A stretch of 64,000 nucleotides of DNA from Lithobates sylvaticus (lineage: Eukaryota > Chordata > Amphibia > Anura > Ranidae), in the NCBI GenBank assembly GCA_028564925.1, contig CM053028.1, positions 363,869,302 to 363,933,301 on the forward strand. The letters run 5' to 3'. Each line of letters starts with the position of its first letter. Position 1 is the first letter of the stretch. The notes beneath the pieces are model-generated. The model made no database searches and was not told the origin of the DNA. It saw nothing but the letters and a program-made list of their open reading frames with translations. Shown here piece by piece: positions 23,028 to 37,891 of this stretch. Position numbers and translations under genes: made by a program.

Positions 23028-23582
23028 CAGGTGCATCTCATAAAATTAGAATATCATCAAAAAGTTAATTTATTTCAGTAATTCAATTCAAAAAGTAAAA
23101 CCTATTTTATATCGATGCGTTACACACAAAGTGATATATTTCCAGCATTTCTTTATTTTAATTTTGATTATGGCTTACAGCTAGTGAAAACCCCAAATTC
23201 AGTATCTCAGAAAATTTGAATATTACATAAGACCAATAAAAAAAAGGATTTTTAATACAGAAATGTTGGCTTACTGAAAAATATTTCCATGTACAGTATA
23301 GTATGCACTCAATACTTGGCCAGGGTTCCTTTTAATAACCCATTAAAAATCTTTTTTTTATTTTTATTTTTTTATTGGTCTTGTGTAGTAATTTTCTGAG
23401 ATGCTGAATTTTGAGTTTTCACTAGCTTTAGCTTTAGCCTTAATCATCAAAATTAAAAGAAAAAAATGCTTGAAATATATCACTCTGTGTGTAACGCATC
23501 TATATAAAATGAGTTTCGCTTTTTGAATTGAATTACTGAAATTAACTTTTTGATGAATATATAATTTTATGAGATCAACCTG
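23028..23582. mobile_element. Tc1/mariner-type MITE, 555 bp, TA target
   Basis: Flanked by TA on both sides. The ends CAGGTGCATCTCATAAAATT and AATTTTATGAGATCAACCTG are inverted, and the match extends inward: AATATCATCAAAAAGTTAAT opposite ATTAACTTTTTGATGAATAT, and GTGTTAC/GTAACGCAT words. The inverted arms reach about 200 bp and no transposase remains. TA duplication and end style support a Tc1/mariner origin. Confidence 0.85.
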
Positions 23583-23904
23583 TATAAATCATTACCTGGC
23601 CCCTCTATGGGTTTTTAAATGTATGTACAAGGAGAAAATATCCTTTACTGGTGCCCTTAATTGTTATGTTTTTTCCTGTACTAAAAGTGGTATATTGTGC
23701 TATGCAATCATTTATATTATTGCATCATATGGCCTTTGTATTAATTCCTGAGTCCATAATTTTTCAGCTACTGTGCTAGTCTCATCCATTTCCTCATCCT
23801 AAAAAAAAGTTACTTATTTTGTTTTGCATTAATATTTTACATTTTCCTTTTGTCCCCACCTAATGTTTGTGTCCTTCATTTTTCCTCATTATGTTGCATT
23901 TCAG

Positions 23905-23946
23905 AACATGTAACCTCTAATGCCAGCGATAGCGAAAGTAGTTACC
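23905..23946 (+). CDS. dlg1: dlg1 exon [14 protein letters not shown]
   Basis: A TTTCAG acceptor is followed by AA, then [13 protein letters not shown] and a final C, then GTAAGT. The leading AA completes Gln after I3 or Lys after I2. The trailing C forms CGT (Arg) with the exon at 47689, giving [9 protein letters not shown]. DLG1 has [26 protein letters not shown] here, while DLG2-4 lack the segment, so this exon is the strongest paralogue marker in the window. At 42 bp it is an in-frame cassette: skipping it would still give ...DRGQEEY. It is serine-rich; any phosphorylation would be an inference. Confidence 0.97.
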
Positions 23947-24388
23947 GTAAGTCTCTTATGCTTCTTGCTTTCTTGCCAAAACCTGATTTATTTTTTCTCG
24001 TCACACTGTTCTATTTCATAATTTTCCCAGTCCTTTCAAATCCTAACAGAAGCACTGGGATGAACATAAAAATGTTTGTATTCCAGTATTAATGTTGTTC
24101 TTGAGTGCTTGATATTTCTCTATAGTAAAACAATTATAAATCTTTAAAGATTGCATATACTCTTCCTAATACTCCTGTGTGTAATTGTAGAATGAAAAAC
24201 AAAATAACTGTAGATGTTGGATTCATCTTTAATTTCAATTTCTTTTTTATTGCTAACTTGAAAGTAATCTTGATTACGGATGAGTATGGATGTTCACAAG
24301 GTCTATTATACTAATATTTTTTCTTTTAGTTTTATACTTTGAAACCTCAAAGTGCTGTTTTTGTTACATTTGTACTAACAGAAATGTA

Positions 24389-26922
<2,534 letters not shown>

Positions 26923-26924
26923 TA

Positions 26925-27313
26925 TGCTATGCTTTGGAAGTTTAATTTCAGCAGGTTATTTTTGGAACCGTTTTTCAAATTTGGATTGCGTTTGACAGCT
27001 TGTGTTGAGGTTTGGAAAGTATAAATCTGCCTGAATGTTTATTTGCATGAGTAATTTGGCTTGCATCATATCAAACTGCATGCTTTTTGTATGGTTTATT
27101 TGCTGTATTGTATTTATTTTCATGGGAGGTAAGTAGCAATAGGACAGTCCGGAAAAATCCATGAGCAATGACTTGGAATCATCTCATAGAGGAGTACTAT
27201 GAGAAAATGTTTTAACTATCAAATCTTGGACTTGCTATCTGCCTGAGATGGCAGAATGATCTAGCCACAGGTTTTTTTTTTTTTTTTTTAGTTTTCAAAG
27301 AACCATGCATTAA
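26925..27313. other. dlg1 intron, nothing recognised
   Basis: A/T-rich intronic sequence between the Tc1 copy and the next MITE, with a T run near 27272-27289. No coding or repeat assignment. Confidence 0.45.
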
Positions 27314-27776
27314 AGTGGAGTTCCACCCTAAAGTGGAACTTCTGCTTATCGGATTCCTCCCCCCCTCCGGTGCCACAATTGGCACCTTTCAGGGGGGAGG
27401 GGGGTGCAGATACCTGTATAATACAGGTATCTGCACCCACTTCCGGGACGCATTATCCAAGCTGCCCCGCCTCTATCCGAGAATGCCCCGTTGTGTCTTG
27501 GGAAACACAGTTCCCAGGACACAGCGGGGACCAATAGAGGCGCACGACTCGCACATGCGCAGTAGGTAACCGGGCAGTGAAGACGTTGCGTCTTCACTTC
27601 CTGATTCCCTGACAGAGGATGGCGGCGGGGCAGTGAGAGACGAGGGATCGCTCGTCATCTTCTGCCGACACCGCTGGAACCTGGAACAGGTAAGTGTCCA
27701 TTTATTAAAAGTCAGCAGCTGCAGTATTTGTAGCTGCTGACTTTTAAAAAAAAAAATTTTCAGGTGGCACTCCGCT
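27314..27776. mobile_element. TTAA-flanked MITE, AGTGGAGTTCCACCC family
   Basis: Flanked by TTAA (27310-27313 and 27777-27780). The left end AGTGGAGTTCCACCC pairs with the right end GGTGGCACTCCGCT. The interior has a short hairpin (GGTGCAGATACCTGTATAAT then ACAGGTATCTGCACCC) and another around TGCCCCGTTGTGTCTTGGGA / CCCAGGACACAGCGGGG. Non-autonomous. A third TTAA-targeting family in this window. Confidence 0.8.
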
Positions 27777-27780
27777 TTAA

Positions 27781-28722
27781 CATTTTAATGACTTGAGCAG
27801 TCATGTTAATGCAGTGGAGTAGAAGGTAGAGGTTTGCCTAATTTTAGGGGAGAATTGTCGTGGTAGTCAACTGGACAAGATGTAATGTTTTCTGTTCTCC
27901 ATCGATCTCTTGAATAGGGCTGTTTGGATCCGATAGACATGATTGTGGCTGAGTGGAAACTGCAGCAAGCCTGATCTGGCTACAATTATCAATGTATTAT
28001 ACTTAGAGCTGCGTATGTGATTCTGTTTCCTCTGATAGTTTATTAACAAACTATGGTTTTGCCTTTCTCTGTTTCTCATTTTCTAAAACCTTAAGCAGAC
28101 CTATTCACTTTTATAATACTGGAACAGCCTATACAACTGATGTCACAAATATCCTTTGCACTAAGCCATACTCCCAACATATGCTGTTTCTGTACACAAT
28201 CAGATCTGTAATAAAAGATGACCAAGCACTTATAGTCAAAGACTTTATTGAACAGGAGAGAAACAATTGAAATATGTATAGATGAAAGTTTAAAAAACAT
28301 TCATTGAGGGACATGGGATTCAGAGAAATACTAACAAGGACAACCCTACACTAGTATAATCCCCTCCCGCCCCCCCCCCCCCCCCAATTCCTAGCATGTA
28401 ATATTTTATTTATTTATTTTGCTAGTGTCCTAGATGGGTTCCTTTTTTATCTAGTGAGACAAATTGAACCATTTTTACTAGCCATTTTTACTTTCTCGTA
28501 AGATTTTCAGTCAAGACCTCTCTATTCAATGTTTGATCTAGTATATCTAGTGAGGATGTTTTTGATTTTGTTGATGTCTGAAAATCCTCTTAAAAGCCTT
28601 CTTTATGTTTGTAGGTCCTTCCTGGCAGCCAGCTGTTGCCATTATGTCCATTTTCCAGACTTGTAGTTAACTGGATAAGGCACATGTATAAAGCCTAGGA
28701 ACCTGTCTTTAAGAACCCTACT
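27781..28722. other. dlg1 intron, poly-C run
   Basis: Unassigned intronic sequence with a run of about 15 C at 28371-28385. No exon or open frame of known family. Confidence 0.45.
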
Positions 28723-28730
28723 CTCTAGAA

Positions 28731-28898
28731 CAGGGGTCTCAAACTGGCGGCCCTCCAGCTGTTGCCAAACTACAAGTCCCAGCATGCCTCTGCCTGTGGG
28801 AGTCATGCTTGTAATGTCTCATGGGCTGTCAGCCTTGCAATGCTTCATGGGACTTGTAGTTTTGCAACAGCTGGAGGGCCACCAGTTTGAGACCCCTG
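28731..28898. mobile_element. hAT-type MITE with 8-bp target duplication
   Basis: Perfect 8-bp direct repeats CTCTAGAA at 28723-28730 and 28899-28906 flank ends CAGGGGTCTCAAACTGG and CCAGTTTGAGACCCCTG. The arms continue as CGGCCCTCCAGCTGTTGC and GCAACAGCTGGAGGGCC, so nearly the whole 168 bp folds back. The 8-bp duplication and CAGGGG ends indicate the hAT superfamily. Non-autonomous. Confidence 0.93.
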
Positions 28899-28906
28899 CT
28901 CTAGAA

Positions 28907-30097
28907 CAGTCCCAGCTGACGCTATCAGCTTTGTTGTTTTGTGTTGACGCAGCAGTGAATGTACCTCACCAGATCTCTAGAATGTCCCTCATCTCTATTC
29001 GTGTGTGCACGATTTTGTTGCTTAAAGCTTTGTTTGCAGAACTTGCTTGTAAAAAGCATCTTCTACACGTTTCTTATTTGCACATCCAAGGACACAGTTT
29101 AACGTTACTGCTTTCAGAGTTCTCTGCTGCAAAGGTTACTGGATTTGGATCAGTGCAGACATCACAACTTCAATTCTTTTCTGTATATCTTTGATGTTTT
29201 GTACATAATCTGGTTTGCTCAGCAGTACCCTATGGTGAGTGAGTTCAGTAACAAATGAAGTATACCTTCAGTCCAGCAATTAAATCTCTAAGCAGGGCCC
29301 TTGTCCAGTGGACGAGGTTCTGGTATTTAAAGGATGCCTTGGACAAATAAGCATCCTTTGCTCTGGTGGGGGCAGTCTTACAGTTGGTAATTGGGACTGT
29401 AAGTTGGGGCCAAAGCCTTAAGGTCTTGCTGTAAGTTGTGGTACCAAAATGATTAAACATATGGAGAATTTTCCATGTGCTCTTGGCTTCTTTGTGGATG
29501 CCTTGAAGGACTCCATACAGCAACTTTCTTAGCTTAGGGGTCTTGTTCATACACATGAGCATGTAAAATGTTGGTCAGCAGAATTACCCTGCAAGAACCA
29601 TGTAGAACGTTTACCTTCTCAAATGTAACATTTGTTTGGTCCTGCTTTGGATGATTACATCCAGAAGGCGAGTGTGGGTAAGGGTGTGCTGTTACCTGCT
29701 TAAAAGGCTAAGTCCACAGTTCCAAAACCTGCCACTCCTTTCCAAGAAGCATTCTTTTTGCCAACCAGTCCTTGGGCCTCTAAGATCAAACCCTTATTCC
29801 CTACAAAGCCATAAACTCTAAAGCCCTCACTCTGGTGGGGGAAAATTTTTTGCAGGGAGAGATTGCAAACACTTGTGTCTGCAACATGGTGACTTGCGAA
29901 TGCAAGCTGTAATTTGAACCTTCCCCTGCTTCATGCTTTCAATGTTTCTTCGAATCTACAAAAGATTCTCCTTTTAAAAGTTTGATCATCTTCTGTGTCG
30001 AGGAGTGATCATTCTGGTCCAGAGGGTGAAAGGTTTGACCATTTCTACTCAAATAAGATGACAAGTCCTGTGCTCCAAGTTATATAATTTAGAGAAG
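28907..30097. other. dlg1 intron, nothing firm
   Basis: The region has no assignable exon. Open frames at 28784-29194 (+) and 29245-29562 (-) have no recognisable domain. The minus-strand one has a basic, low-complexity look and could be a decayed repeat. Confidence 0.4.
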
Positions 30098-30599
30098 TCA
30101 AAATTCCTATTTCTTAAACATCTTTCAGGACAGCACCTGAAAGAGTGGCTCCACCCACTAGGAAACAGGAAACGCCAGATCCACCAAACTTTAAAAGGAG
30201 GCTTCTCCCCACAGCTCGTCAGTTTTTGTGTTTCCTCCGGCAAGGGAACACCTAGTGGGAAGTCGAGGTCTCTCAGGTGTTGTCCTGAGAAGCCAGGCCA
30301 CCTGCACCACCATACCTTTTTTCTTCAGAGAGCTGTCCCTCCCACACCGCATCCAGAGATGGCTGGCAAGTGGGCTCCTTCTCCCTCTTCAGCTCGGGGA
30401 GAGCTTGTACTGCTCATGGATGCCACTCCTAGGCCCCTTTGTCACCTCTACACGCCGCTGCCATCTTTTTGGTGGCAGAGTAGAACTCGGCAAGGGGCGG
30501 CACCCGGAAGCAGGCGTGCGGTGTCACCACCGGAAATAGCGCAGAGGGAGGAGCGGAGCTGGTGCCTATATTCTGGTTCGGCTCCAGCCCCGCGGCGCT

Positions 30600-30911
30600 A
30601 ATGGAGTCCAGAACGGGCTCTTCAACAGCTCTCCAATATCTACGCGAGAAGATAACACACTACACACCCAACCGCAGTCTTCGATCATCTAACCAAAACC
30701 TCCTCATTCCCAAATCCCACTACAAATCAAAGGGAGAACGAAGATTCGCAGTCCAGGGACCACGGCTATGGAATGCTCTACTGACTTACAGCCGTATGGA
30801 AGAAAACCATCAGGCATTCAGGAAAACAACTTAAGACCTACCTCTTCTAAGAAGCTAGACAACACAGGCTGATTCAGTTCGCAATTGCATCGCTATACAA
30901 ATCATTCATTC
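30600..30911 (+). mobile_element. LINE 3' end fragment inside DIRS fossil B
   Basis: The + strand reads REKITHYTPNRSLRSSNQNL, then GERRFAVQGPRLWNALLTY and EENHQAFRK. This is the C-terminal motif set of L2/CR1-type LINE proteins (LRSS..LL.P, RF.V.GPRLWN.LP, F...LKT). The non-coding tail ends near CGCTATACAAATCATTCATT. It is a 5'-truncated insertion and carries no reverse-transcriptase core. Confidence 0.75.
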
Positions 30912-31677
30912 AGGTAGATGGTCTGTTAAAAACAGTTTATGCAACATTGGGTTTAGGCGGGGAGATAAAATAATTATCATGATCGGATGTACAAGGGGCT
31001 TAGCGAGCAAAAAAGTCGCACTTTTACAATACATCCAGTAATCTTGGAGGCCATTAAAGAATGGACAAATCCAGAGAGCCTTTCTTCCCAAGAGCACATA
31101 AAAGCCGTTTTCCTTTTGAGGAGGACCCAGCGGCACTAAACTCGATGCAGCTTTTTTCCCAAGTATCCAGATCAACTGACCTGGCGTTTGAGGACATAGG
31201 AATACTAAAAGTTCCCATGGATAAACTAATAAATTGACATCTTAAGAGGGCCTGGCAATCCATCATGGGTAATCTCAAACCAGCAATGGCTACCACCTGC
31301 CTGTCTAGAAATATGGAGCACTGGGTAAACCAGCTAAAAGCCCACATTATAGCAGATTCACCCAAGTAAGAAATCCTTGATTCTTTTTCAACCCTATCAG
31401 CTGCTGTAGCACATAATTCAGATGCATCAGCAGAGTCAATAAGGATGACAGCAAGATCGGCAGCTTTGACTAACTCAGCCAAGAGAGCTTTATGGTTAAA
31501 AACCTGCCCGGGGGATGCAGCATCCAAAAGTAAACTTTGTGGTATTCTGTTTATGGGAGATCTTTATCTTTATTTGGTCCTGATCTAGATTCAGTTTTGG
31601 ATAGGACAGCTGACAAGAATTAGTCTTTCCCTGTTAAAAAGAAAAAGCAACCAGTTAAATGGCTTTTTCGACCTTAA

Positions 31678-33721
31678 CCACTTGCTTACTGGGCACTTAA
31701 ACACCCTTCCTGCCCAGACCAATTTTCAGCTTTCGGTGCTCTCACACTTTGAATGACAATTACTCAGTCATGCAACACTGTACCCAAATTATTTTTTGTC
31801 CTTTTTTTCCCACAAATAGAGCTTTCTTTTGGTGGTATTTGATCACCTCTGGGTTTTTTTTTTTTGCGCTATAATTGAAAAAAGACCGAAAATTTTGAAA
31901 AAAAACAAATTTTTCTTTGTTTCTGTGATAAAATTTAGCAAATTATTAATTTTTCTTCATAAATTTTGACCACAATTTATACTGCCACATGTCTTGGGTA
32001 AAAATAACCCAAATTAGTGGATATTATTTGGTCTTTGTGAAAGTTAGAGAGTCTACAAACTGTGGTGCAAATTATACAAAATTGATCACATCTGATGTAC
32101 TGGTGACCGATCTCATTTCTTGTGACCCGAACAAGCCAGGAAAGTACAAATACCCCCAAATGACCCCTTTTTTGAAAGTAGACATTCCAAGGTATTTAGT
32201 AAGAGGCATGGTGAGCTTTTTGATGTTGTCATTTTTTTCCCACAATTCTTTGCAAAATGAATTATTTTTTTATTTTTTTATTTTTTTCCACAAAATTGTC
32301 ATTGTAATAGGTTATTTCTCTCACATGGCATGTGTATACCACAAATGTCACCCCAAAATAAATTCTGCTACTCCTCCTAAGTATTACGATACCACATGTG
32401 TGGGACTTTTACATAGCCCGGCCACTTAGAGAGGCCCAACATGCAGGGAGCGCCATCACGTGTTCTAGGAGCATAAATTACACATCTAACTTGTTGACTA
32501 CCTAGTACACTTTTGAAGGCCCTGGAGCACCAGGACAATGACATGTGACACTGACGTGGCACTGATGACAGGTGGCACTGATGACACGTGACACTGATGT
32601 GGCACTGATGACAGATGGCACTAATACGGGGCACTGATGACACGTGACACTGATGACAGATGGCACTAATACGGGGGCACTGATGACACGTGACACTGAC
32701 AGATGGCACTAATATGTGGCACTGCTGACAGATGGAACTTATACGTGGCACTGATATCATGTGGCACTGATGAGAGATGGCACTAATACGTGGCACTGAT
32801 GACAGATGACACCGATACGTGGCATTGATGACACGTGCCACTGATAACAGATGGCACGTGACACTGACAGGTGGCACTTTTGACAGATGGCACTGATATG
32901 GCACTGATGACAGATGGCACTGACGTGGCACTGATGACAGATGGCACTGACATGGCACTGATGACCGATGGCACTGACGTGGCACTGGGGACAGGTGGCA
33001 CTGGCAGATGGCACAGATGGCACTGGGGGCAGGTGGTACTGGGGACAGGTGGCACTCTGGGGACTGGTGGTACTGGGGACAGGTGGCTGATGGTACTGGG
33101 GACTGGTGGTACTGGGGACTGGTGGCTGATGGTATGGGGGACTGGTGGTACTGGGGACAGGTGGCTGATGGTACTGGGGACTGGTGGTACTGGGGACTGG
33201 TGGCTGATGGTATGGGGGACTGGTGGTACTGGGGACTGGTGGTACTGGGGACTGGTGGTACTGGGGACAGGTGGCTGATGGCACTCTGGGGACAGGTGGC
33301 TGATGGCACTCTGGGAACAGGTGGCAGCGGGACAGATCGCTTTATTTTTCTTCTCTTTTTTTTTCTTTTTTTTTTTTTACTTACGGCGCCGGCGCCGTTC
33401 CTCTCTCACTCCTCACACGCTGTCTGTGTGAGGAGGCAGAGCGGCGCTGACAGATGATCTCATATGTTTGCATATGCAAACATATGAGATCATCTCTCAT
33501 TGGACAGCTGGATCTCGCTGTAAACGGCCGCTGTGATTGGCCGTTTACAGCGATCTGTGACCGGCTGTGTCCGACGGACACGGCCAGCACAGAACTTCCC
33601 CGATGCGCGCTCTCAGGAGCGCGCATTAGGGAAGTAAACAGGAGGACGTCCAGGGACGTCCTCCCAGCAGAGAGCGTCCGCGCTGCAGCCGTCTTTCGGC
33701 TATAGCGCGGGCGCGAAGTGG
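31678..33721 (+). mobile_element. TTAA-flanked element, copy 3, with minisatellite
   Basis: TTAA at 31674-31677 and 33722-33725. Ends CCACTTGCTTACTGGGC and GCGCGAAGTGG. The left third has the family blocks (CTTTCTTTTGGTGGTATTTG, TTTTTGCGCTATAATTG, GTATTACGATACCACATGTG). The middle is a minisatellite (32560-33330) and the right end is GC-rich with an inverted pair (CATATGAGATCATCTCTCAT, AAACGGCCGCTGTGATTGGC). Inserted into the gag-side of DIRS fossil B. Closely related to copy 4. Confidence 0.92.
32560..33330. repeat. GGCACTGATGACA-type minisatellite in TTAA copy 3
   Basis: The left part repeats variants of GTGGCACTGATGACAGAT. The right part (about 33010-33310) repeats GGTACTGGGGACTGGTGG with GGTGGCTGATGGTA interspersed. 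Open frames of 130-310 codons on both strands follow from unit composition. Such Ser/Pro/Cys/His-rich or Gly/Trp-rich strings are not proteins. Confidence 0.9.
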
Positions 33722-35567
33722 TTAAAGGGCTCAAGAGCAAGGCAGCAAGCCCCAGGAGAAAAGAAGGAATTGGTCAGTGCAAAATGGCAAAGGCAGAGGA
33801 AATGTTCTTTTCCATCCTCCTGCACCCACCAACAAAACACAATGACTTTTCATTGCCGGTAGGGGGAAGGCTTCAGGGATTCATTCCTCATTGAGCAAGC
33901 ATGACAGAAAATCAATATTTTCTGAGCATGCTGTCCCAAAGATACAAAATTGAATTTTCGGATAGATACTTTGTAACAAACCTGCCAAGGGACACAACAA
34001 AAGCTCTAGCTATGAAGAACCTGTTAATTGATCTGATGCAACAGGGAGTTGTGATTCCAGTCTCATCCGATGAACGTCATCAGGGTTTCTATTCCCATAT
34101 CTTTCTGGTAAGGAAGCCATCCAGAAGTTTCTGTCTAATCCTCAATCTAAAGCATTAAACAAGTTAGTCGTTACAGAAGAGTTTGCATGGATTCAATTTT
34201 CACTGTCAGGAATCTGTTGACCAAACAATGCTTCATGGCATCGATCGACCTAAGAGATGTATACCTGCATGTTCCCATAGCTTTGAAGTTCCTCAGATGG
34301 AGGATGTGCTGCATCTACAGTTCAAAGCCCTCCCTTTTAGTCTTTCATCCGCCCCTCAAATCTTTCCCTGCAGACGGAGAGGGGCGAGGGCTTCAGCCAT
34401 TATCTTGGTAATTTCAGTAATTTCATATCTGGATGACCTCCTTTTTGCTCTTTCCAGGGAAAAATTACAAGCAGACCTGGGCAAGGCCCACAGTCATTTG
34501 GAGGCCTTGGGTTGGATCGTGAACCTACAGTTTTCAAACCTCAATTCAGCTCGGCAGGTTCAATTTCTAGGCTACCAAATAGATTTGGTGGAACAAAGAA
34601 TCTTTATTCCGGAGGAGAAGAAAAACAAAGTCAGAGGTAGCAGCTATACTACAGATGAATCAGGAAGTTTGTCAGCCCTAGGAACCTTAACCTCAACAAT
34701 TCTGACCATTCATTGGGCAAGGCTCCATTTCAGACCTCTCCAGAGTTTTCTCTTAAGAGTTTGGAATCACAGTTCAGAAACTTTAGAGACAAAGGTAAAG
34801 CTCCCCACCAGAGTCAAGAGAACCCCCTGGTGGTGAAGTCGGACAGTTTTTTCTCAAAAGGCTTACTATGGTCTTTCCTGACCGAAAGAAGAGTGACAAC
34901 AGATGCCAGCAGTTGGGGATTGGGGGGGGGGGGGGGTGGCCCACTGGGACCAGAATCTAGCACAAGAAGTTTGGTCCTTAACCGAGGCAGGGGAGTCCTC
35001 AAATTGGAGGGACTTAAAGGCTGTTGCCTTAGCATTGTCTGCCTTCTCTCCAAACCTCCAGGGATCCCCTCCCCCTTTCAGCTAATTCCATTGGTGTTAA
35101 GGAAAATACAAAAGGAAAGAGTGTCGGTAATTCTGATTACTCCGTTCTGGCCAAAAAGAGCTTGGTTCTCCACCATTCTACAAATGACAGTCAAACCTTT
35201 CTGGCAGCTTCCTCGCAGACAGGACTTACTACTTCAAGGCCCAGTATAACACCCGGATATAGCCAGACTAAGCCTTACCGCCTGTTATCTGAGGAGCAGC
35301 TGTTAAGGAACAAAGGGTTGTCTGAACCTCTAGTATCCACTTTACTCACCAGTAGAAAGAAAACAACTAGAGATATTTACACTAAAGTTTGGAGCTTGGT
35401 GTCGTTCGTCAAACCGAACCGTAGAGGACATTGTGTCAGTTTTGGAATTCCTACAAAATGGCACAAACAAAGGTCTTGCGATTAGCACTCTTAAAGTTCA
35501 AGTAGCTGCCCTGGGAGTATACCTAGAAAGATCTCTTCAGTTCCTTTTTGGTTACAAGATTCTTTAA

Positions 35568-37891
35568 CCACTTGCCTACCAGGCACCAACACCCCCCTCC
35601 CATCCAGACCAATTTTCAGCTTTCGGTGCTCTCACGCTTTGACTGACAATTACTCAGTCATGCAACACTGTACCCAAATGAATTTTTTGTCCTTTTTTTC
35701 CCACAAATAGAGCTTTCTTTTGGTGGTATTTGATCACCTCTGGGTTTTTTATTTTTTGCGCTATAATTGAAAAAAGACCGAAATTTTTGAAAAAAAACGC
35801 ATTTTTCTTTGTTTCTGTGATACAATTTAGGAAATTATAAATTTTTCTTCATAAATTTTGGCCACAATTTATACTGCCACATATCTTTGGTAAAAATAAC
35901 CCAAATTAGTGGAAATTATTTGGTCTTTGTGAAAGTTACAGACTCTACAATCTGTGGTGCGAATTATACAAAATTCATCACATCTGATGTACTGGTGACC
36001 TATCTCATTTCTTGTGACCCGAACAGGCCTGGAAAGTGCAAATACCCCCCAAATGACCCCTTTTTTGAAAGTAGACATTCCAAGGTATTTAGTAAGAGGC
36101 GTGGTGAGCTTTTTGATGTTGTCATTTTTTCCCACAATTCTTTGCAAAATGAATAATTTTTTTATTTTTTTTCTACAAAATTGTCATTGTAATAGGTTAT
36201 TTCTCTCCCGTGGCATGTGTTTACCACAAATGACACCCAAAAATTAATTCTGCTACTCCTCCTGAGTATTACGATACCACATGTGGGACTTTTCCACAGC
36301 CTGGCCACATAGAGAGGCCCAACATGCAGGGAGCGCCATCGCATAAATTACACATCTAAATTGTTGACTACCTATTACACTTTTGAAGGCCCTGGAGCAC
36401 CAGGACAATGACACGTGACACTGACGTGGCACTGATGACACTGACGTGGCACTGATGACACGTGACACTGACGTGGCACTGATGACACGTGACACTGACG
36501 TGGCACTGATGACACGTGACACTGACGTGGCACTGATGACACGTGACACTGACGTGGCACTGATGACAGACGGCACTAATACGTGGCACTGATGACAGAC
36601 GGCACTAATACGTGGCACTGATGACAGACGGCACTAATACGTGGCACTGATGACACATGACACTGATGACAGATGGCACTGATATGTGGCACTGATGGCG
36701 GATGGCACTGGCGGATGGCACTGGCGGATGGCACTGGCAGATGGCACTGGCAGATGGCACTGGCGATGGCACTAGGGATGGCACTAGGGATGGCACTAGG
36801 GATGGCACTGGCGAATGGCACTGGCGAATGGCACTGGCGAATGGCACTGGCGGATGGCACTGGCGGATGGCACTGGCGAATGGCACTGGCGGGTGGCACT
36901 GGCGAATGGCACTGGGGACAGATGACATTGGGGACAGATGACATTGGGGACAGATGACATTGGGGACAGATGACATTGGGGACAGATGACATTGGGGACA
37001 GATGACATTGGGGACAGATGACATTGGGGACAGATGACATTGGGGACAGATGACATTGGGGACAGATGACATTGGGGACAGATGACATTGGGGACAGATG
37101 ACATTGGGGACAGATGACATTGGGGACAGATGACATTGGGGACAGATGACATTGGGGACAGATGACATTGGGGACAGATGACATTGGGGACTGATGACAT
37201 TGGGGACAGATGACATTGGGGACAGATGACATTGGGGACAGATGGCATTGGGGACAGATGACATTGGGGACAGATGACATTGGGGACAGATGACATTGGG
37301 GACAGATGACATTGGGGACAGATGACATTGGGGACAGATGACATTGGGGACAGATGACATTGGGGACAGATGACATTGGGGACAGATGACATTGGGGACA
37401 GATGACATTGGGGACAGATGACATTGGGGACAGATGACATTGGGGACAGATGACATTGGGGACAGATGACACTGGGGACAGATGACATTGGGGACAGATT
37501 GCAGTGGTGGCAGTGGGCACAGATGGCATTTTATTTTTTTTTATTTTTTTGTAAAACACTTACGGCGCTGCAGCCGTTCATCTCCCCCTCCTCACACGCT
37601 GTCTCTGTGTGAGGAGGAGGAGCGGCGCTGAGAGATGATCTCATATGTTTACATATGAGATCATCTCTCATTGGCCAGGGCGATCGCGCTGTAAACGGCC
37701 GCTGTTATTGGCCGTTTACAGCGATCTGTGATTGGCCGTGTCCGAGGGACACGGCCAACACAGAATTTCCCTGCTGCGCGCTCGTGAGCGCGCACAGGGA
37801 ACGAGGAAAGGGGAGGCCTTCATATGACGGCCTCCCGGGATTTGGCATCCGCGCTGTGGCCGTCATTCGGCTACGGCCGGATGCGAAGTGG
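35568..37891 (+). mobile_element. TTAA-flanked element, copy 4, with minisatellite
   Basis: TTAA at 35564-35567 and 37892-37895. Same subfamily and orientation as copy 3, with high similarity over the left third (35570-36400 against 31680-32530) and in the GC-rich right end. The middle is filled by a different, longer minisatellite. Inserted between the RNase H-side and recombinase parts of DIRS fossil B. The near-identical flanks suggest both copies came from a recently active source. Confidence 0.92.
36400..37500. repeat. Minisatellite in TTAA copy 4, including a 16-bp array of about 37 units
   Basis: Three blocks follow each other. First come GGCACTGATGACACGTGACA-type units (36400-36660). 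Next are short GGCACTGGCGGAT-type units (36690-36910). Last is a very regular 16-bp array GACAGATGACATTGGG from about 36913 to 37500, with only a few single-base variants. The uniformity of the 16-bp block indicates recent expansion. Because 16 is not a multiple of 3, one 16-residue string recurs in every frame, giving open frames up to 327 codons. They are not genes. Confidence 0.96.

Noticed and set aside
28784-29194. 136-codon + strand open frame, possible small host protein
   Set aside because: It begins inside the hAT-type MITE, has no recognisable domain or splice context, and lies in an intron of dlg1.
32377-33309. Minus-strand open frame of 310 codons rich in Pro, Ser, Cys and His
   Set aside because: Entirely within the minisatellite of TTAA copy 3, with matching open frames on the opposite strand. 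No conserved domain.
36400-37500. CRISPR-like array
   Set aside because: The repeats are direct and contiguous with no spacers of unique sequence, in a vertebrate intron. It is a minisatellite.
36576-37559. Minus-strand open frame of 327 codons with a PNVICPQCHLSPMSSV repeat, looking like a zinc-binding protein
   Set aside because: The same 16-residue string appears in all frames because the unit is 16 bp. The CPQC spacing is an accident of the minisatellite inside a TTAA element.
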